The notes under the pieces were generated by a model that did not search any database, had not been told where the DNA came from, and saw only the letters and a program-made list of their open reading frames with translations. A stretch of 64,000 nt of DNA from Phymorhynchus buccinoides (taxonomy: Eukaryota; Mollusca; Gastropoda; Neogastropoda; Raphitomidae): positions 45,517,622 through 45,581,621 of the forward strand of contig CM065698.1 of assembly GCA_017654935.2 (NCBI GenBank). Direction: 5' to 3'. Positions 12,171 through 44,440 of the stretch are shown here, in pieces (position 1 is the first letter of the stretch; each line of letters begins with the position of its first letter). A program made the position numbers and the translations under genes.

Positions 12171-12320
12171 AGATTGAATGCTGATTTGTGTTGTTGGGTA
12201 TGAGCAAATGTTTACAAGCCTCTTGATATTTATTTGGAAAAATCTTATGTGTGTGCAGATAAAAGAGTGGAGAAATTTGAGGAGAGGTGATTGTTTGTGA
12301 CTTGTTTCCTTATGATCAAC

Positions 12321-33703
<21,383 letters not shown>

Positions 33704-34300
33704 GATGGAAGTGGTAAAAAAATGACTATTTGACTCGAGTGACAGCCTCTTGTGTTCATTGCTTGCTTGGTGTGGCTTTGCCTTTCCTTGTGTGGAGCAA
33801 AACTGAACTATTAAGTGAATGTGTGGAATAATTAAAACCGAACTATGTGAACGTGTAAAACAAAAACTGAACTACCTGAATGTGTAAAACGAAATTGAAC
33901 TAACTGAACTATAACTTAAAGTGTAGAACAAAACTGAACTAAGTGAAATGGTTGGATATTACTATAAGTGAGGTGAAGAAAATAATGTTGATTTGGGTTG
34001 ATGAAAATGAATCGTTTGTGCTTTTGTTTTCTGCTCATGAATTTACGGAACACGATTTTGACATTTTGCAATATTTTCATCATTTGAGACTTTGTAATTG
34101 TATGTTTATTGGGTGTGGGGTGTGTGGCTTGCATAAAGAAATTTTTGTTGTCTGTGTGTGCATGTAGGTGTATGACAGCAGGGGTGCTGAGACAGCAAGT
34201 GCTGTTCTGATGCTTACTGAGTGATTATCATTGCAAGTAACTTGTTCTTGTCCAGGGCCTGTATTCACGTTGATATAGCATGAGACTTAGCATGATGCTA
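33704..34300 (+). other. PRDM2 3'UTR, proximal part
   Basis: Begins at the stop codon. Repeated GTGTAAAACAAAACTGAACT-like units (about 33790-33945) are a short degenerate tandem. No clear AATAAA signal was found in the first 1.5 kb, so the transcript may continue further. Confidence 0.5.
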
Positions 34301-35001
34301 ACTTAGAAGCTCTTCCAATGTCCTATAGACGATGTGTGATTTTTCAAAATCCAACGAATCCTTTGATGTGTTATTTCTTGTTCCTCCTTTTAGTTTTTAG
34401 AAGAAAAAGCTATGCACCCCAAATTCTTTTGTTGTTGTAAAAATGCTAATAGAAATTGACCCGTTTCTTACCAATACTTTTGTTAAATGTTTTGCTGTTT
34501 TCTACTCTTAGCACATTCATGACGGGTACAACTATAGTTGTGATAGCCGTACATCGTATATAGACGGGTTGCGCCTATAGTTGTTTCAGTACTTTCACGG
34601 TATAAGGTACAAAACTCGTTATAACTTTGACCTCGACCACAGATTGCTTTCATCCTGCGAGTTATTTCCCATGTTAAAGCACTTCCGTTTACTGTCATTT
34701 CTATGCCTTCGATCGGCGATTTGATGGCAAATTCAAATGAAAAATGATTGTGGTCTAACAAGAGTGGTGATTCTCCATCTTGATCAAACTGATGATAGGG
34801 ATGGAGAATATACGTTTTCTGACTCAGAAAGTGACGACAGTAACGAGGATGAATGTGAAAATTAGGTTACTGGACGAAAATGAAGATCACAATATATGAA
34901 TGAGAGCAGGTAGGTTAGTAAACAAAATGCATGTAAACAATGAATTATTCCCCTTTGTCAAGATGCCATGTCAAAAGCATTAAACCTATCATAGTATCAA
35001 C
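34301..35001. other. No gene recognised
   Basis: AT-rich. A short acidic frame near 34780-34863 (ending SDSESDDSNEDECEN) looks like the acidic N-terminus of some transposases, but it is too short to assign. Confidence 0.3.
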
Positions 35002-35212
35002 TTAACCCCTTCGCTGCCGCCTACCACTTGCGCATGCGCCGCCGGTTTGCCGCGCGAGTTTTGAGCACGGCAATATCGCTACTTAGCGGCGACATATATA
35101 TACATCGGTGGCAAGTACTGAAGCGCTATAGAGGACGTATATATACATCGGTGGCAAGTACTGAAGCGCTATAGAGGACATATATATACGTCGTGGGCAG
35201 CGAAGGGGTTAA
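35002..35212. mobile_element. piggyBac-like MITE (TTAACCCCTTCGCTGCC ends)
   Basis: TTAACCCCTTCGCTGCC and GGCAGCGAAGGGGTTAA are exact or nearly exact inverses with TTAA at each end. The interior holds repeated units with ATATATACATCGGTGGCAAG and GAAGCGCTATAGAGGA. Confidence 0.75.
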
Positions 35213-35384
35213 AAAGACCACAAATAAACTTAGCACTATAGCAGCCTTCTTTCAGTAAGCTATCAAAACTTGGTCTTGTTAGGACATCATTCAGCTTAGC
35301 TAAAGCGCATTGAGTTGCTTTGCAAGATTATGCGCTATGGCTCCAACCCACCTGCGTGCGCATCTCGACCATTCCAACGGAAGT

Positions 35385-35556
35385 GTCGCCATCTTAGTCC
35401 TTATTTGTGTGCAAACAAAGTGAAAATGTTATCTAAATGTGTAAAGAAAACATCCAGATGTTATAAATACAGTTTAGATAAGTTTCGAATTGGAACAGCC
35501 AAATACGCAGCATCGATCTGGCATTTTTCAAAAAAAGGTAAGGACTAAGATGGCGG
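35385..35556. repeat. Inverted repeat, possible MITE
   Basis: CGCCATCTTAGTCCTTA (35387-35403) and its exact inverse TAAGGACTAAGATGGCG (about 35539-35556... the arm ends at 35555) flank about 135 bp. No target duplication was identified. Confidence 0.45.
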
Positions 35557-36043
35557 TCTCCCATAATATGGCGCTCCTTGTGGCCGGATATGACGACACG
35601 TGGGTACCAGCAATATAAGCATTGTTAATTATTTTTTATTATTTTTAGATGCGCTTGTTTACAAGCACCCAATTTCTATGAAGCTGCCCAACGGCAGGCT
35701 CAGGCCTGCACTGAGAATAGGCAGCGGCAGCATCAGTCACAATAGTGTTAATACACCCATAAACTTGAACATAAAATTCTTTTGTAAAAATAATATTTTT
35801 CAGACCACACTCCTGAAGCATGCATGGTAACGAAGAGGACCATGTTTTTGATAGCGGCAAAGAAACCACAAAACAGCCAAACCCCCATTACCACCACCCC
35901 TATGCCCACCACCTACAGCGTCAGGACTTGGTAGCCTCTTTTGCCTTTTCGTTTTCTTTACCCCGTACCTTTCCCATCCCCAGGCCTCCTCTCCAAACTC
36001 TCAGCATACTTTCTAAACATTCTCTATTTTTTTTATTAGGTAC

Positions 36044-36290
36044 TTTATAGTCACGGAGGCGTCTGTGAAATTCGGGTTGCTCCCACCTGGAGAGCGCGTC
36101 GCAGTTCAGAAACAAACACTCCGTATATAAAAACTACAAATAGAAACATGTTTTAGCATGCGATTTTTGTGTGGCTGATGAGGGTGTGTGTGTACATTTT
36201 GATGAAATGACAACTTTTTCGTTGCCAATGACGATTAAACATGTGCGGAGTGCAAAGTGAGAGGAAAAATCCCTTGTACCCAGGTTCGAA
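36044..36290 (-). repeat. SINE-like dispersed repeat B, minus strand
   Basis: Reverse copy: GAAATTCGGGTTGCTCCCAC, ATGCGATTTTTGTGTGGCTG, GACAACTTTTTCGTTGCC. It is similar to the copies at 5215 and 57833 but interrupted around 36110. Confidence 0.55.
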
Positions 36291-36296
36291 CTCGGG

Positions 36297-36420
36297 TTTA
36301 TTTATTTATTTATTTAAGAAAAGTTATATAGCGCTTCACCTTTAAAGCTCTAAGCGCCTTGACACAAGGCGAACGCTTTGCGTCTGTGCCACTCCACACC
36401 ACTATGTTGTTCAGTGATTC
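36297..36420 (-). repeat. Retroelement 3' end, minus strand
   Basis: (TTTA)n followed by TATATAGCGCTTCACC and CTAAGCGCCTTGAC. In reverse this reads as an AAGCGCTATATAA...(TAAA)n tail, typical of L2/CR1-like LINEs and the SINEs they mobilise. Confidence 0.45.
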
Positions 36421-36564
36421 TTTCTTCATGCCTCAACATAAGAAAAACAATTGATGGGGTAATTTGCTCCCATGCACATTTCTTGCATGCTCGGAGGAGA
36501 CATGATTCATCGCTTCAAACTTCAATGGAACTTTTCAAATGAAGACAACACATATCTCCAAATA

Positions 36565-36672
36565 GATTGAAAATATTGCGTGCAAATATTTAATTGAAAT
36601 ATTGTGTGCAAATTACTTAATTGAAATATTGTGTGCAAATACTTAATTGAAATATTGTGTGCAAATATAAAA
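36565..36672. repeat. Minisatellite, about 30-bp unit, four copies
   Basis: Four imperfect copies of TTGAAATATTGTGTGCAAAT plus ACTTAA. Confidence 0.85.
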
Positions 36673-36847
36673 AGCAAATCAGTAAATTTTGACACCAATT
36701 TGAAATTAGATATCGATTTTGAAACCAAAAAAATTCACTTTTTCGGAAACAAATACGAGCAACACAAAACTGCTATCAAAATAAAGACAAACTGATTGGC
36801 TATTGATAAAGGTAACGTTTAAAAAGCAGGGATCCTGTACCTTCGAT

Positions 36848-37089
36848 TTAACCCTTTTGCCGCCAGCCATTTTTCAGCCAAAATATACCTTTAAGCTTAA
36901 CTGGGTAGAGAAAAAAATGTGCTATATTGTGAATTCCTCTGTGACATGTATAACATTAGGCCTGTCCTTACCTCCCAAAATTAAGAAAATAGGGTCTTTG
37001 GATAACAGGCCCTGATTTGATGCCTGTTAGTGACATGGGTGTTAAACCATTGTGGTGCATAAAAGCGACATTGGCAGTGAAAGGGTTAA
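36848..37089. mobile_element. piggyBac-like MITE (TTAACCCTTT family)
   Basis: TTAACCCTTTTGCCGCCAGC to GGCAGTGAAAGGGTTAA with TTAA at both ends; closest in sequence to 12501-12750. Confidence 0.8.
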
Positions 37090-37398
37090 TTTCCGCACAC
37101 ATGAAGCGTGCATGGTAAGAAATGGGTTAAAATCCACCACCAACAAAACGTTGCACAGACCAGTAATTTTAATTGTGTCATTTAAAAAAGAATAAAATAA
37201 AATAAAGTATGAGTACTTAGAAGCAAGCAAGTTGGTTCACTTGTGACACTTTTGATGAGTGGGGGAGGGGTGGGGAAGGACGTAGAATTGGGGTGTCGTC
37301 TGACATATGACATAATTTATAGTGTGTCAGTTTTGTTGTGTCAGAACTGGTACTGTAATCGTGAGTGTGCCTTAGACAGTTAACACAGGTAGTACTAG

Positions 37399-37579
37399 TA
37401 CAGTGGAACCTGCCTTATAACACCTTAAAAAATCATCCAAAATTAGGTCTTATAAGGGAGGGGTCTTATAAGGGAGATAATTTTTAATACTTGCGAAGAA
37501 GGGCAATGTCTCAGAGAAGTAGGTCTTATGTGGGAGGGAGTCTTATAATGGGAGGTCTTATAAGGGAGGTTCCACTGTA
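37399..37579. mobile_element. TTATAAG-type MITE (family 1)
   Basis: TA-CAGTGGAACCTGCC to GGTTCCACTG-TA; complete. Confidence 0.8.
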
Positions 37580-37714
37580 GTATGCAAATTAGACTAAACT
37601 GCCAATTTGTTTTGGGAATTTAGTTTAATTTACATACTACTACCAGTGTTAGCTCATGGTTACAGCACATGGTAATCAGGGTGTAAAGTTAAAGGGTACG
37701 GTTGATAGTTGGTA

Positions 37715-38335
37715 GGATCTTCTTCTTCTTCTTCTGCGTTCCCGGGCCATAAGGCCACAATGGATATGTATGTGTCCGTTTTCCAGTTTTCACTGGTCTC
37801 CTTGTTGCATTCAGCCGACGCATTCTGATTTCGGAGAAGCTCAAAGGAGAAACCTATGTACATGGGTGCAACTTTTCCTGGTATGCAAGGATTTCCTGTT
37901 TTTTAATTTTACCAGAAAAGGAAGTTCCTTTTTTTTTAATTTGTCAAACAAGATCTTTGTGTGTCTACTGTATTTTACAAACACTTTAAAATAAGCATTT
38001 GTATAAATTGTGGAAAAAGCAAACTAAAATACCTTCATAAATCAGTTTTTGCTTCAGCTGCAGGGGGACATTACCCCTGGACCCCGGCCTTTCAGTTTGT
38101 TTCATTTTGTGTAGTTGCACCCATGTATGTATGGAAGATCTTTTTGGGGAAAAGGCAGGAGAATGGGCCAAAAGTCAGAAAGATAACTAGTAGATGACAC
38201 GAACAAGGAAAAAGGCAGAGTCAAAGAGAAAGACAGATTAGAGGAAGTTACAAGCACAAAGCTTCCAGAAGGTGGGGGAACTATTTGTACGGAAGACAAA
38301 TATTGGGGAAGACGAGGTATCCCCACGGGGGGAGT
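37715..38335 (-). repeat. Dispersed repeat C, minus strand, split by a TIR element
   Basis: Read in reverse: GGATACCTCGTC head at about 38325, CCCCCACCTTCTGGAAGC, AGTCAAAGAG blocks. It is then interrupted at 38127-37858 and resumes with TTTGAGCTTCTCC, ACTGAAAACGG and a GAAGAAGAAGAAG tail at 37715-37735. Confidence 0.65.
37858..38127. mobile_element. TIR element nested in dispersed repeat C
   Basis: Inverted ends TACATGGGTGCAACT and AGTTGCACCCATGTA. The interior shares the GGGGGACATTACCCCTGG segment with the elements at 17004-17282 and 53115-53491, so it may be a diverged member. Confidence 0.6.
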
Positions 38336-40077
38336 TGGTAGGATCAAAATGTAACACGTTATTTAAGGATGCATATAATATATCTTGATTGATAAAAAGG
38401 TCGTAACGTATCCTGAATTTTTTACATCAAGCTCTGAACAATTTGTTGTGGGTTTTTCTTTCTTGAATGGGCTTTTTGTGTGTGTGAGAGAGAGTGTATG
38501 TGTGTTAGTGTTATTTTATCTCTCTTTTTGTGTGTGCGTGGGTGTCTGTCTTTGAATTGTTCCTTCTAAGTTTGTATTTTCCTGATGCATATACCAGTAA
38601 TTTCTTTTGGAAGTGTGTTCAGATTTTTTTTTTTTTTTTTAAAGACAAATGTCACTGTCTTTATGCATGTGTTTTTGGTTTTTGTTTAAACAGATCTCTG
38701 TGTGTGTGCATCAGACAGTCTTTTACAGTGTGTTCAGTTTTGTATGTCTGTTTTTTTGGGGGGATGTCATAATCTTTTTTTTTTTTTTTTTTTCAACAAA
38801 TGATAACCCCTTAGCTTAACTCAGGAAATTTAGGGATGAAATCAAATTGTGCTATGTGTGTGTGTAGCAATAACAATACTTTTTAATCAGTCTTTTCAGG
38901 CCATCTGGCCCATAATGACATGGAGAAAGAGCGAAAAAGATCCAAAATCAAATATGTAGGTGAACCATTCAGCATTGGCAAAACCATCTGTGTGTGTGTG
39001 TGTGTGTCTGAATCTGACTCGTAACGCTGAGCTATCCAACTGGATAATTATACAGCGTGGTTGTGGAGCAGCAGGAAGAAAAATAAAACAAAATGAAAGA
39101 GGCAACTGAAAAGAAATGAACTAAAAATATAGAGATCTCCCCAGCGTTTCATGGCTCCAGTCAGGGCAATCCAGCTACCGTAGCAGCCCCCGGGGACAAC
39201 CCCAACCGGCACAGCCCCAACACATGTGTGTGTGTGACAAGGAAAACAAATTGACCATGTCTTTTGTTGGGGTAATTTATGTTAGAGTGACAAACAATGG
39301 CCTGGAAATACAGCCATGCTGCTGCTCTTTGAAAAGAATATTTGCTTTACTGCCTTTAGTGGTTCAAAGAACAAATATCAGCAGCTTTCGTGTTTGTTTT
39401 TCTCTGTGTTTTTTTCTCTTGCTCATAACATTGTGCAATATTTCTTTGTGCTCTCGCCCCCACCCCTTTTCACTGTTTTGATTTTTGACATGAGGTGTGA
39501 ATGTGCAATTTCCAAAATTGATGTAAAACTGATATCCATGACGATGATGCCTCACTGTCGTTTGATGTTTTCTGTGCTTGGCAAATATGTGGTTTAGACA
39601 CCCCCATGTTCATGACCCTCAATCTCAAAGTCTGCTTCTTTGCTTTCAGTTTTATGAAAATAAGCCTAGGCTGATCCTATCCCTATCCCTTTCCCGAGAA
39701 GGGCAGAGTGTTGCTTTTCAGTGGACAATTTTCAATGCGAAGATTTGAGGGGGTTGTGCGTGTGTGTGTGCGCATAAAGTACAAGATATCCTGTGCTTAT
39801 TTTTTTTATAGTCACATTGTGTTTGTTCGTGGGAAGGAGAGGGAGGAAATGGGGTGGGGGTGGCTGGTTTGGATGTCATCTTCAATTTTTGATTTGTACT
39901 TTGAAGCATTCATATTTTCTCTGATGCCTTTCTCGTTTGTTTTATCATAAATGTTTATGTTGTTCAGATTGGCATGTTTGTAGCTTTGTGTGTTGATAAC
40001 ACTGTGTATGTTTGTTTTGAGTAGAGCTCTATATAGTCTGAGCACTTTCTTTTGTGTAGTGTCTTTTAAATGAGCGT
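38336..40077. other. No gene recognised; T-rich
   Basis: Markedly T-rich on the plus strand with T runs (38627-38640, 38777-38793) and short GT tracts. The strand bias is compatible with a long transcribed untranslated region but proves nothing. Short open frames are hydrophobic by composition only. Confidence 0.35.
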
Positions 40078-40083
40078 TGCTTT

Positions 40084-40189
<106 letters not shown>

Positions 40190-40677
40190 CCTCCCCTGCC
40201 AGTTTATTTGTCTGACACTTTCTTACCTCTAGACAGTTGTTTTTTTATAATAAAAAAAAAAAAATCATTTCCAAGTATTTTTCAGAATTTGATCTCATGA
40301 CTTTGTCAAATTTTTGTTCCAGTTACAAACTTGTCTTTATGTTGTTTGCGTTTGTCTTGAATCCTGGACATCATAATAAGTACTACATGTAATATGTTTT
40401 TCACTGATTATTGTGCCCTTTTTTTAATTTTTAGGAACATCGGATCGTCATTCTGTATACCTCTCTTGACTGCTGTTTGTTTATTTGATTGTTTGTTTTT
40501 TGTTTCTCGTCCATATTGATTATGTCTGTGTGATGTGACTTGTGAAGGTTCATGTGTGGTGATGTCCTTTGTGTTATTTTGGTTTGCCTTGAATGAAAAC
40601 GTTACCATTGATCTTTTTCCCCTTGAGGTAATTTTGAAAAAAATTGATGTAAAATGAAAGATTATCTCTATAAGAAG

Positions 40678-40836
40678 TACAACCTCCCTTATAAGACCTT
40701 CAAAAATCATCAAAAATGAGGTCTTATAACAAGGGTAATTTTAATACTTACAAAGAAGGGCGATGCCTCAGAGAAGTAGGTCTTATATGGGAGGGAGTCT
40801 TATAATGGGAGATCCTATAAGGGAGGTTCCACTGTA
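40678..40836. mobile_element. TTATAAG-type MITE (family 1), left end damaged
   Basis: Starts TACAACCTCCC (bases of the TIR lost) and ends GGTTCCACTG-TA at 40836; an internal block is deleted. Confidence 0.7.
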
Positions 40837-41044
40837 CTAAGATTCTAAGTTCTTGAAATCCTTATGTGTGTTGATTTTTGTGTAAGTAATACATTTTTGA
40901 AGATGTTTCTAATATTGCATATATTGCATCACAAGAGGTTCTGATGGCTTCAGTTTTTAAGGTATTGTTCAAATTTCATCAGACTAAGTCACTAAGCCAT
41001 CTAGGCTTATATTTCATTTTCAGCAACATAAATACATTCCTCAC

Positions 41045-42375
41045 CCCGTTGCGATACCGGGGGACTTTTGTACAAATAGCTCCCCCACCTTCTGGAAGTT
41101 CTGTGCTTGTAACTTCCTCTTGTCTGTCACTCTCTTTGACTTTTTTTCCCTTTGCTTACTGTCATCTACTATCTCTCTGCTTTACTGGTCCTTTCTCCTG
41201 CCTGTTCCCTTTGCTTACTGTCATCTACTATCTCTCTGCTTTACTGGTCCTTTCTCCTGCCTGTTCCCTTTGCTTACTGTCATCTACTATCTCTCTGCTT
41301 TACTGGTCCTTACTCCTGCCTGTTCCCTTTGCTTACTGTCATCTACTATCTCTCTGCTTTACTGGTCCTTTCTCCTGCCTGTTCCCTTTGCTTACTGTCA
41401 TCTACTATCTCTCTGCTTTACTGGTCCTTTCTCCTGCCTGTTCCCTTTGCTTACTGTTATCTACTATCTCTCTGCTTTATGGTCCTACTGTCATCTACTA
41501 TCTCTCTGCTTTACTGGTCCTTTCTCCTGCCTGTTCCCTTTGCTTACTGTCATCTACTATCTCTCTGCTTACTGGTCCTTTCTCCTGCCTGTTCCCTTTG
41601 CTTACTGTCATCTACTATCTCTCTGCTTTACTGGTCCTTTCTCCTGCCTTTCCCTTTGCTTACTGTCATCTACTATCTCTCTGCTCTGGTCCTTTCTCCT
41701 GCCTGTTCCCTTTGCTTACTGTCATCTACTATCTCTCTGCTTTACTGGTCCTTTCTCCTGCCTGTTCCCTTTGCTTACTGTCATCTACTATCTCTCTGCT
41801 TTACTGGTCCTTTCTCCTGCCTGTTCCCTTTGCTTTCTGTCATCTACTATCTCTCTGCTTTACTGGTCCTTTCTCCTGCCTGTTCCCTTTGCTTTCTGTC
41901 ATCTACTATCTCTCTGCTTTACTGGTCCTTTCTCCTGCCTGTTCCCTTTGCTTACTGTCATCTACTATCTCTCTGCCTTACTGGTCCTTTCTCCTGCCTT
42001 TTCCCTTTGCTTACTGTCATCTACTATCTCTCTGCTTTACTGGTCCTTTCTCCTGCCTGTTCCCTTTGCTTACTGTCATCTACTATCTCTCTGCTTTACT
42101 GGTCCTTTCTCCTGCCTTTTCCCTTTGCTTACTGTCATCTACTATCTCTCTGCTTTACTGGTCCTTTCTCCTGCCTGTTCCCTTTGCTTACTGTTATCTA
42201 CTATCTCTCTGCTTTACTGGTCCTTTCTCCTGCCTGTTCCCTTTGCTTACTGTCATCTACTATCTCTCTGCTTTACTGGTCCTTTCTCCTGCCTGTTCCC
42301 TTTGCTTACTGTCTCTCTGCTTTACTGGTCCTTTCTTCTGGGTTTGCAGTTCTAAAAAAAATCTGACACAGATTT
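41045..42375 (+). repeat. 59-bp minisatellite grown inside dispersed repeat C
   Basis: After the repeat C head (GCGATACCGGGGGAC, CCCCCACCTTCTGG), a 59-bp unit (TTTGCTTACTGTCATCTACT...TTTCTCCTGCCTGTTCCC) is repeated about 20 times from 41150 to 42330, mostly >95% identical, with a few shortened copies. The unit equals the CT-rich middle of repeat C. Because 59 is not a multiple of 3 and the unit has no plus-strand stop, all three forward frames stay open for 400 or more codons. These frames are not genes. Confidence 0.93.
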
Positions 42376-42501
42376 TCTCCAGTCGAAGACGGACATGCTG
42401 GGCCTAATTATTTGTTAGTTAGGCACATAACGGCAGCATGATGCATCTGCGCTCATATCACAGAAAACTGTCAGATCGATCGATGATGAAGAAGAAGAAA
42501 T
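42373..42501 (+). repeat. Dispersed repeat D
   Basis: GACATGCTGGGCCTAATTA, GGCACATAACGGCAGCATGA, ATCTGCGCTCAT and a GAAGAAGAAGAAA tail. A second copy lies at 47105-47228. Probably a SINE or LINE 3' end. Confidence 0.6.
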
Positions 42502-42894
42502 ACATTCCTGATTATTGACGCTCTTTGTTAAAAGTTAATCATTTGGCTTTGTTTTCTGTGAAATTTTGATCATGTATGTATTGAAGCCATGTTTGTGGTG
42601 TTGCAAATACACTGCCTCAAGTGCTTGTAATTTATCATGAGGTGTTTTTGTTTTTTTCAATTTGATGTGTGTGTTTTGGGTATTCTATAATGTAATGTCT
42701 TGGTTTTTTTTTTATGTTTTTGTATCTTTTCATGATACGGTAATAACTGTTTGTTCATCTGTCTAGATCCATGTGTGTTTTGGTAATGTGAGGTCTTGTT
42801 CACTTACGTGTTATGTGTGTATGGTGATGTAATGCCATGTTTATTCATGTCCTCAAAGTCAAAGAGAAATCCACACAACTGCAGAACAAAACAG
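42502..42894. other. No gene recognised
   Basis: T-rich sequence without recognised repeats or coding signals. Confidence 0.4.
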
Positions 42895-43100
42895 TACAGT
42901 GTCGTGTAATGTTACCACTTCATTCACTGCAAATGTATTGTTCAACAGTGCAGTGTCATGTAATGTTACCACTTCATTCACTGCAAATGTATTGTTCAAC
43001 AGTGCAGTGTCATGTAATGTTACCACTTCATTCACTGCAAATGTATTGTTCAACAGTGCAGTGTCATGTAATGTTACCACTTCATTCACTGCAAATGTAT
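42895..43100. repeat. 54-bp tandem repeat, about four copies
   Basis: Unit GTCATGTAATGTTACCACTT-CATTCACTGCAAATG-TATTGTTCAACAGTGCAGT. Spacing is exactly 54 bp, so frames on both strands stay open. No evidence of translation. Confidence 0.9.
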
Positions 43101-43130
43101 TATTCAGTTGGATTGGAGTGTTTAGTTCAA

Positions 43131-43465
43131 AAGGTGCCGTGTTTTTCGGACTATAGGGCGGGTTTACATTAGACTCGTAAGTTCCGTACGGAGAACCCTA
43201 AATATGTAGAAGAAAGAAGGATAAAAGTGTACGCATATAGAGGAAATTCAGACACGTGCGCATATCTTTTCCCTTTGTTGTACTTATTTATGGATTGCGC
43301 ACAGGTTTCTGCATGGAATGTCCGCTGGCCTGAGACCCCTGCGCCTTATAATATGACTACCAATATAGTAAGAAAATATAATAACAAAATCTGCATTTTG
43401 TGTTAAATTTGAGGGGTGCACCTAAGTTATAAAAAGATGCGCCTTATAGTCCGAATGATGCAGTA
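43131..43465. mobile_element. Family-2 MITE with insertion
   Basis: Left end GCCGTGTTTTTCGGACTATA, right end CGCCTTATAGTCCGAATGAT. About 170 bp of unrelated sequence (roughly 43155-43325) interrupt the usual interior. Confidence 0.65.
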
Positions 43466-43687
43466 AATTAATGTCAGCGATTTAAGCCCAGGTAGGGGCA
43501 GCAGTTGAATGGATACTTCATTCATTTTAGAAAAGGTTAACATTTGACAGAGGGAGAGGGTTGTGTGTGCTTAATAAAAAAAAAAATTAAAACATAAATG
43601 AAGAAAGGTTGCCATAAACATTGAATCTTTACCACTGCCATTTTAGATCTATAGTTATAAGATCATCATATCATTACTGCTTTGATT

Positions 43688-43843
43688 TACCATATTTTTC
43701 GGACTATAAGTCGATACTTTTTCCCAATATTGAGACCTCTGCTCCTTATAAATAATGACTAATAAAATAGTAAGAAAATATAATAACAAAATCAGAATTT
43801 GTTGTAAAATTTTTGGGGGGGGGGTGGTCCGAAAAATATGGTA
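43688..43843. mobile_element. CGGACTATAAGG-type MITE (family 2), best-preserved copy
   Basis: TA-CCATATTTTTCGGAC at the left and GTCCGAAAAATATGG-TA at the right: exact 15-bp TIRs with TA duplication, about 150 bp in all. Confidence 0.85.
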
Positions 43844-43952
43844 TATAAATATAAATGTCCTATATGTATGTGTACCAGGTCGGAGGATGTTAAGCGCATT
43901 GTGTTCTTCCTGGTTGAACTCTGAATGTTGTTATGTGTGTCATTTAGAAAAT

Positions 43953-44440
43953 TACCATATTTTACAAACTGTAAGGTAATTATAAGGCGCACCCCCCAAA
44001 TTTAACACAACATTCAGATTTTGTTGCTCAAATATAACAACATTCAGATTCTGTTACTCAAATATAACAACATTCAGATTTTGTTACCCAAATATAACAC
44101 AACATTCAGATTTTGTTACCCAGATATAACACAACATTCAGATTTTGTTACTCAAATATAACAACATTCAGATTTTGTTACTCAAATATAACACAACATT
44201 CAGATTTTGTTACTCAAATATAACAACATTCAGATTTTGTTACTCAAATATAACACAACATTCAGATTTTGTTACCCAAATATAACACAACATTCAGATT
44301 TTGTTACTCAAATATAACAACATTCAGATTTTGTTACTCAAATATAACACAACATTCAGATTTTGTTACTCTAAATTCCTACTATATATCAGTTACATTA
44401 TAAGGCGCAGGGGTCTCAGCCTTATAGCCTGTAAACTTCG
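43953..44440. mobile_element. Family-2 MITE expanded by an internal minisatellite
   Basis: TA-CCATATTTTACAAACTGTA at the left; ATAAGGCGCAGGGGTCTC and TTATAGCCTGTAAAC at the right. In between (about 44005-44370) a 29/31-bp unit (AATATAACAACATTCAGATT-TTGTTACTC, or with an extra CA) is repeated about 12 times. The unit is the element's own AACA...CAGATTTTGTT block. Confidence 0.85.

Noticed and set aside
41120..42407. Three overlapping plus-strand frames of 404-487 codons
   Set aside because: They are different readings of one 59-bp tandem unit; no codon bias, domain or splice context, so not genes.
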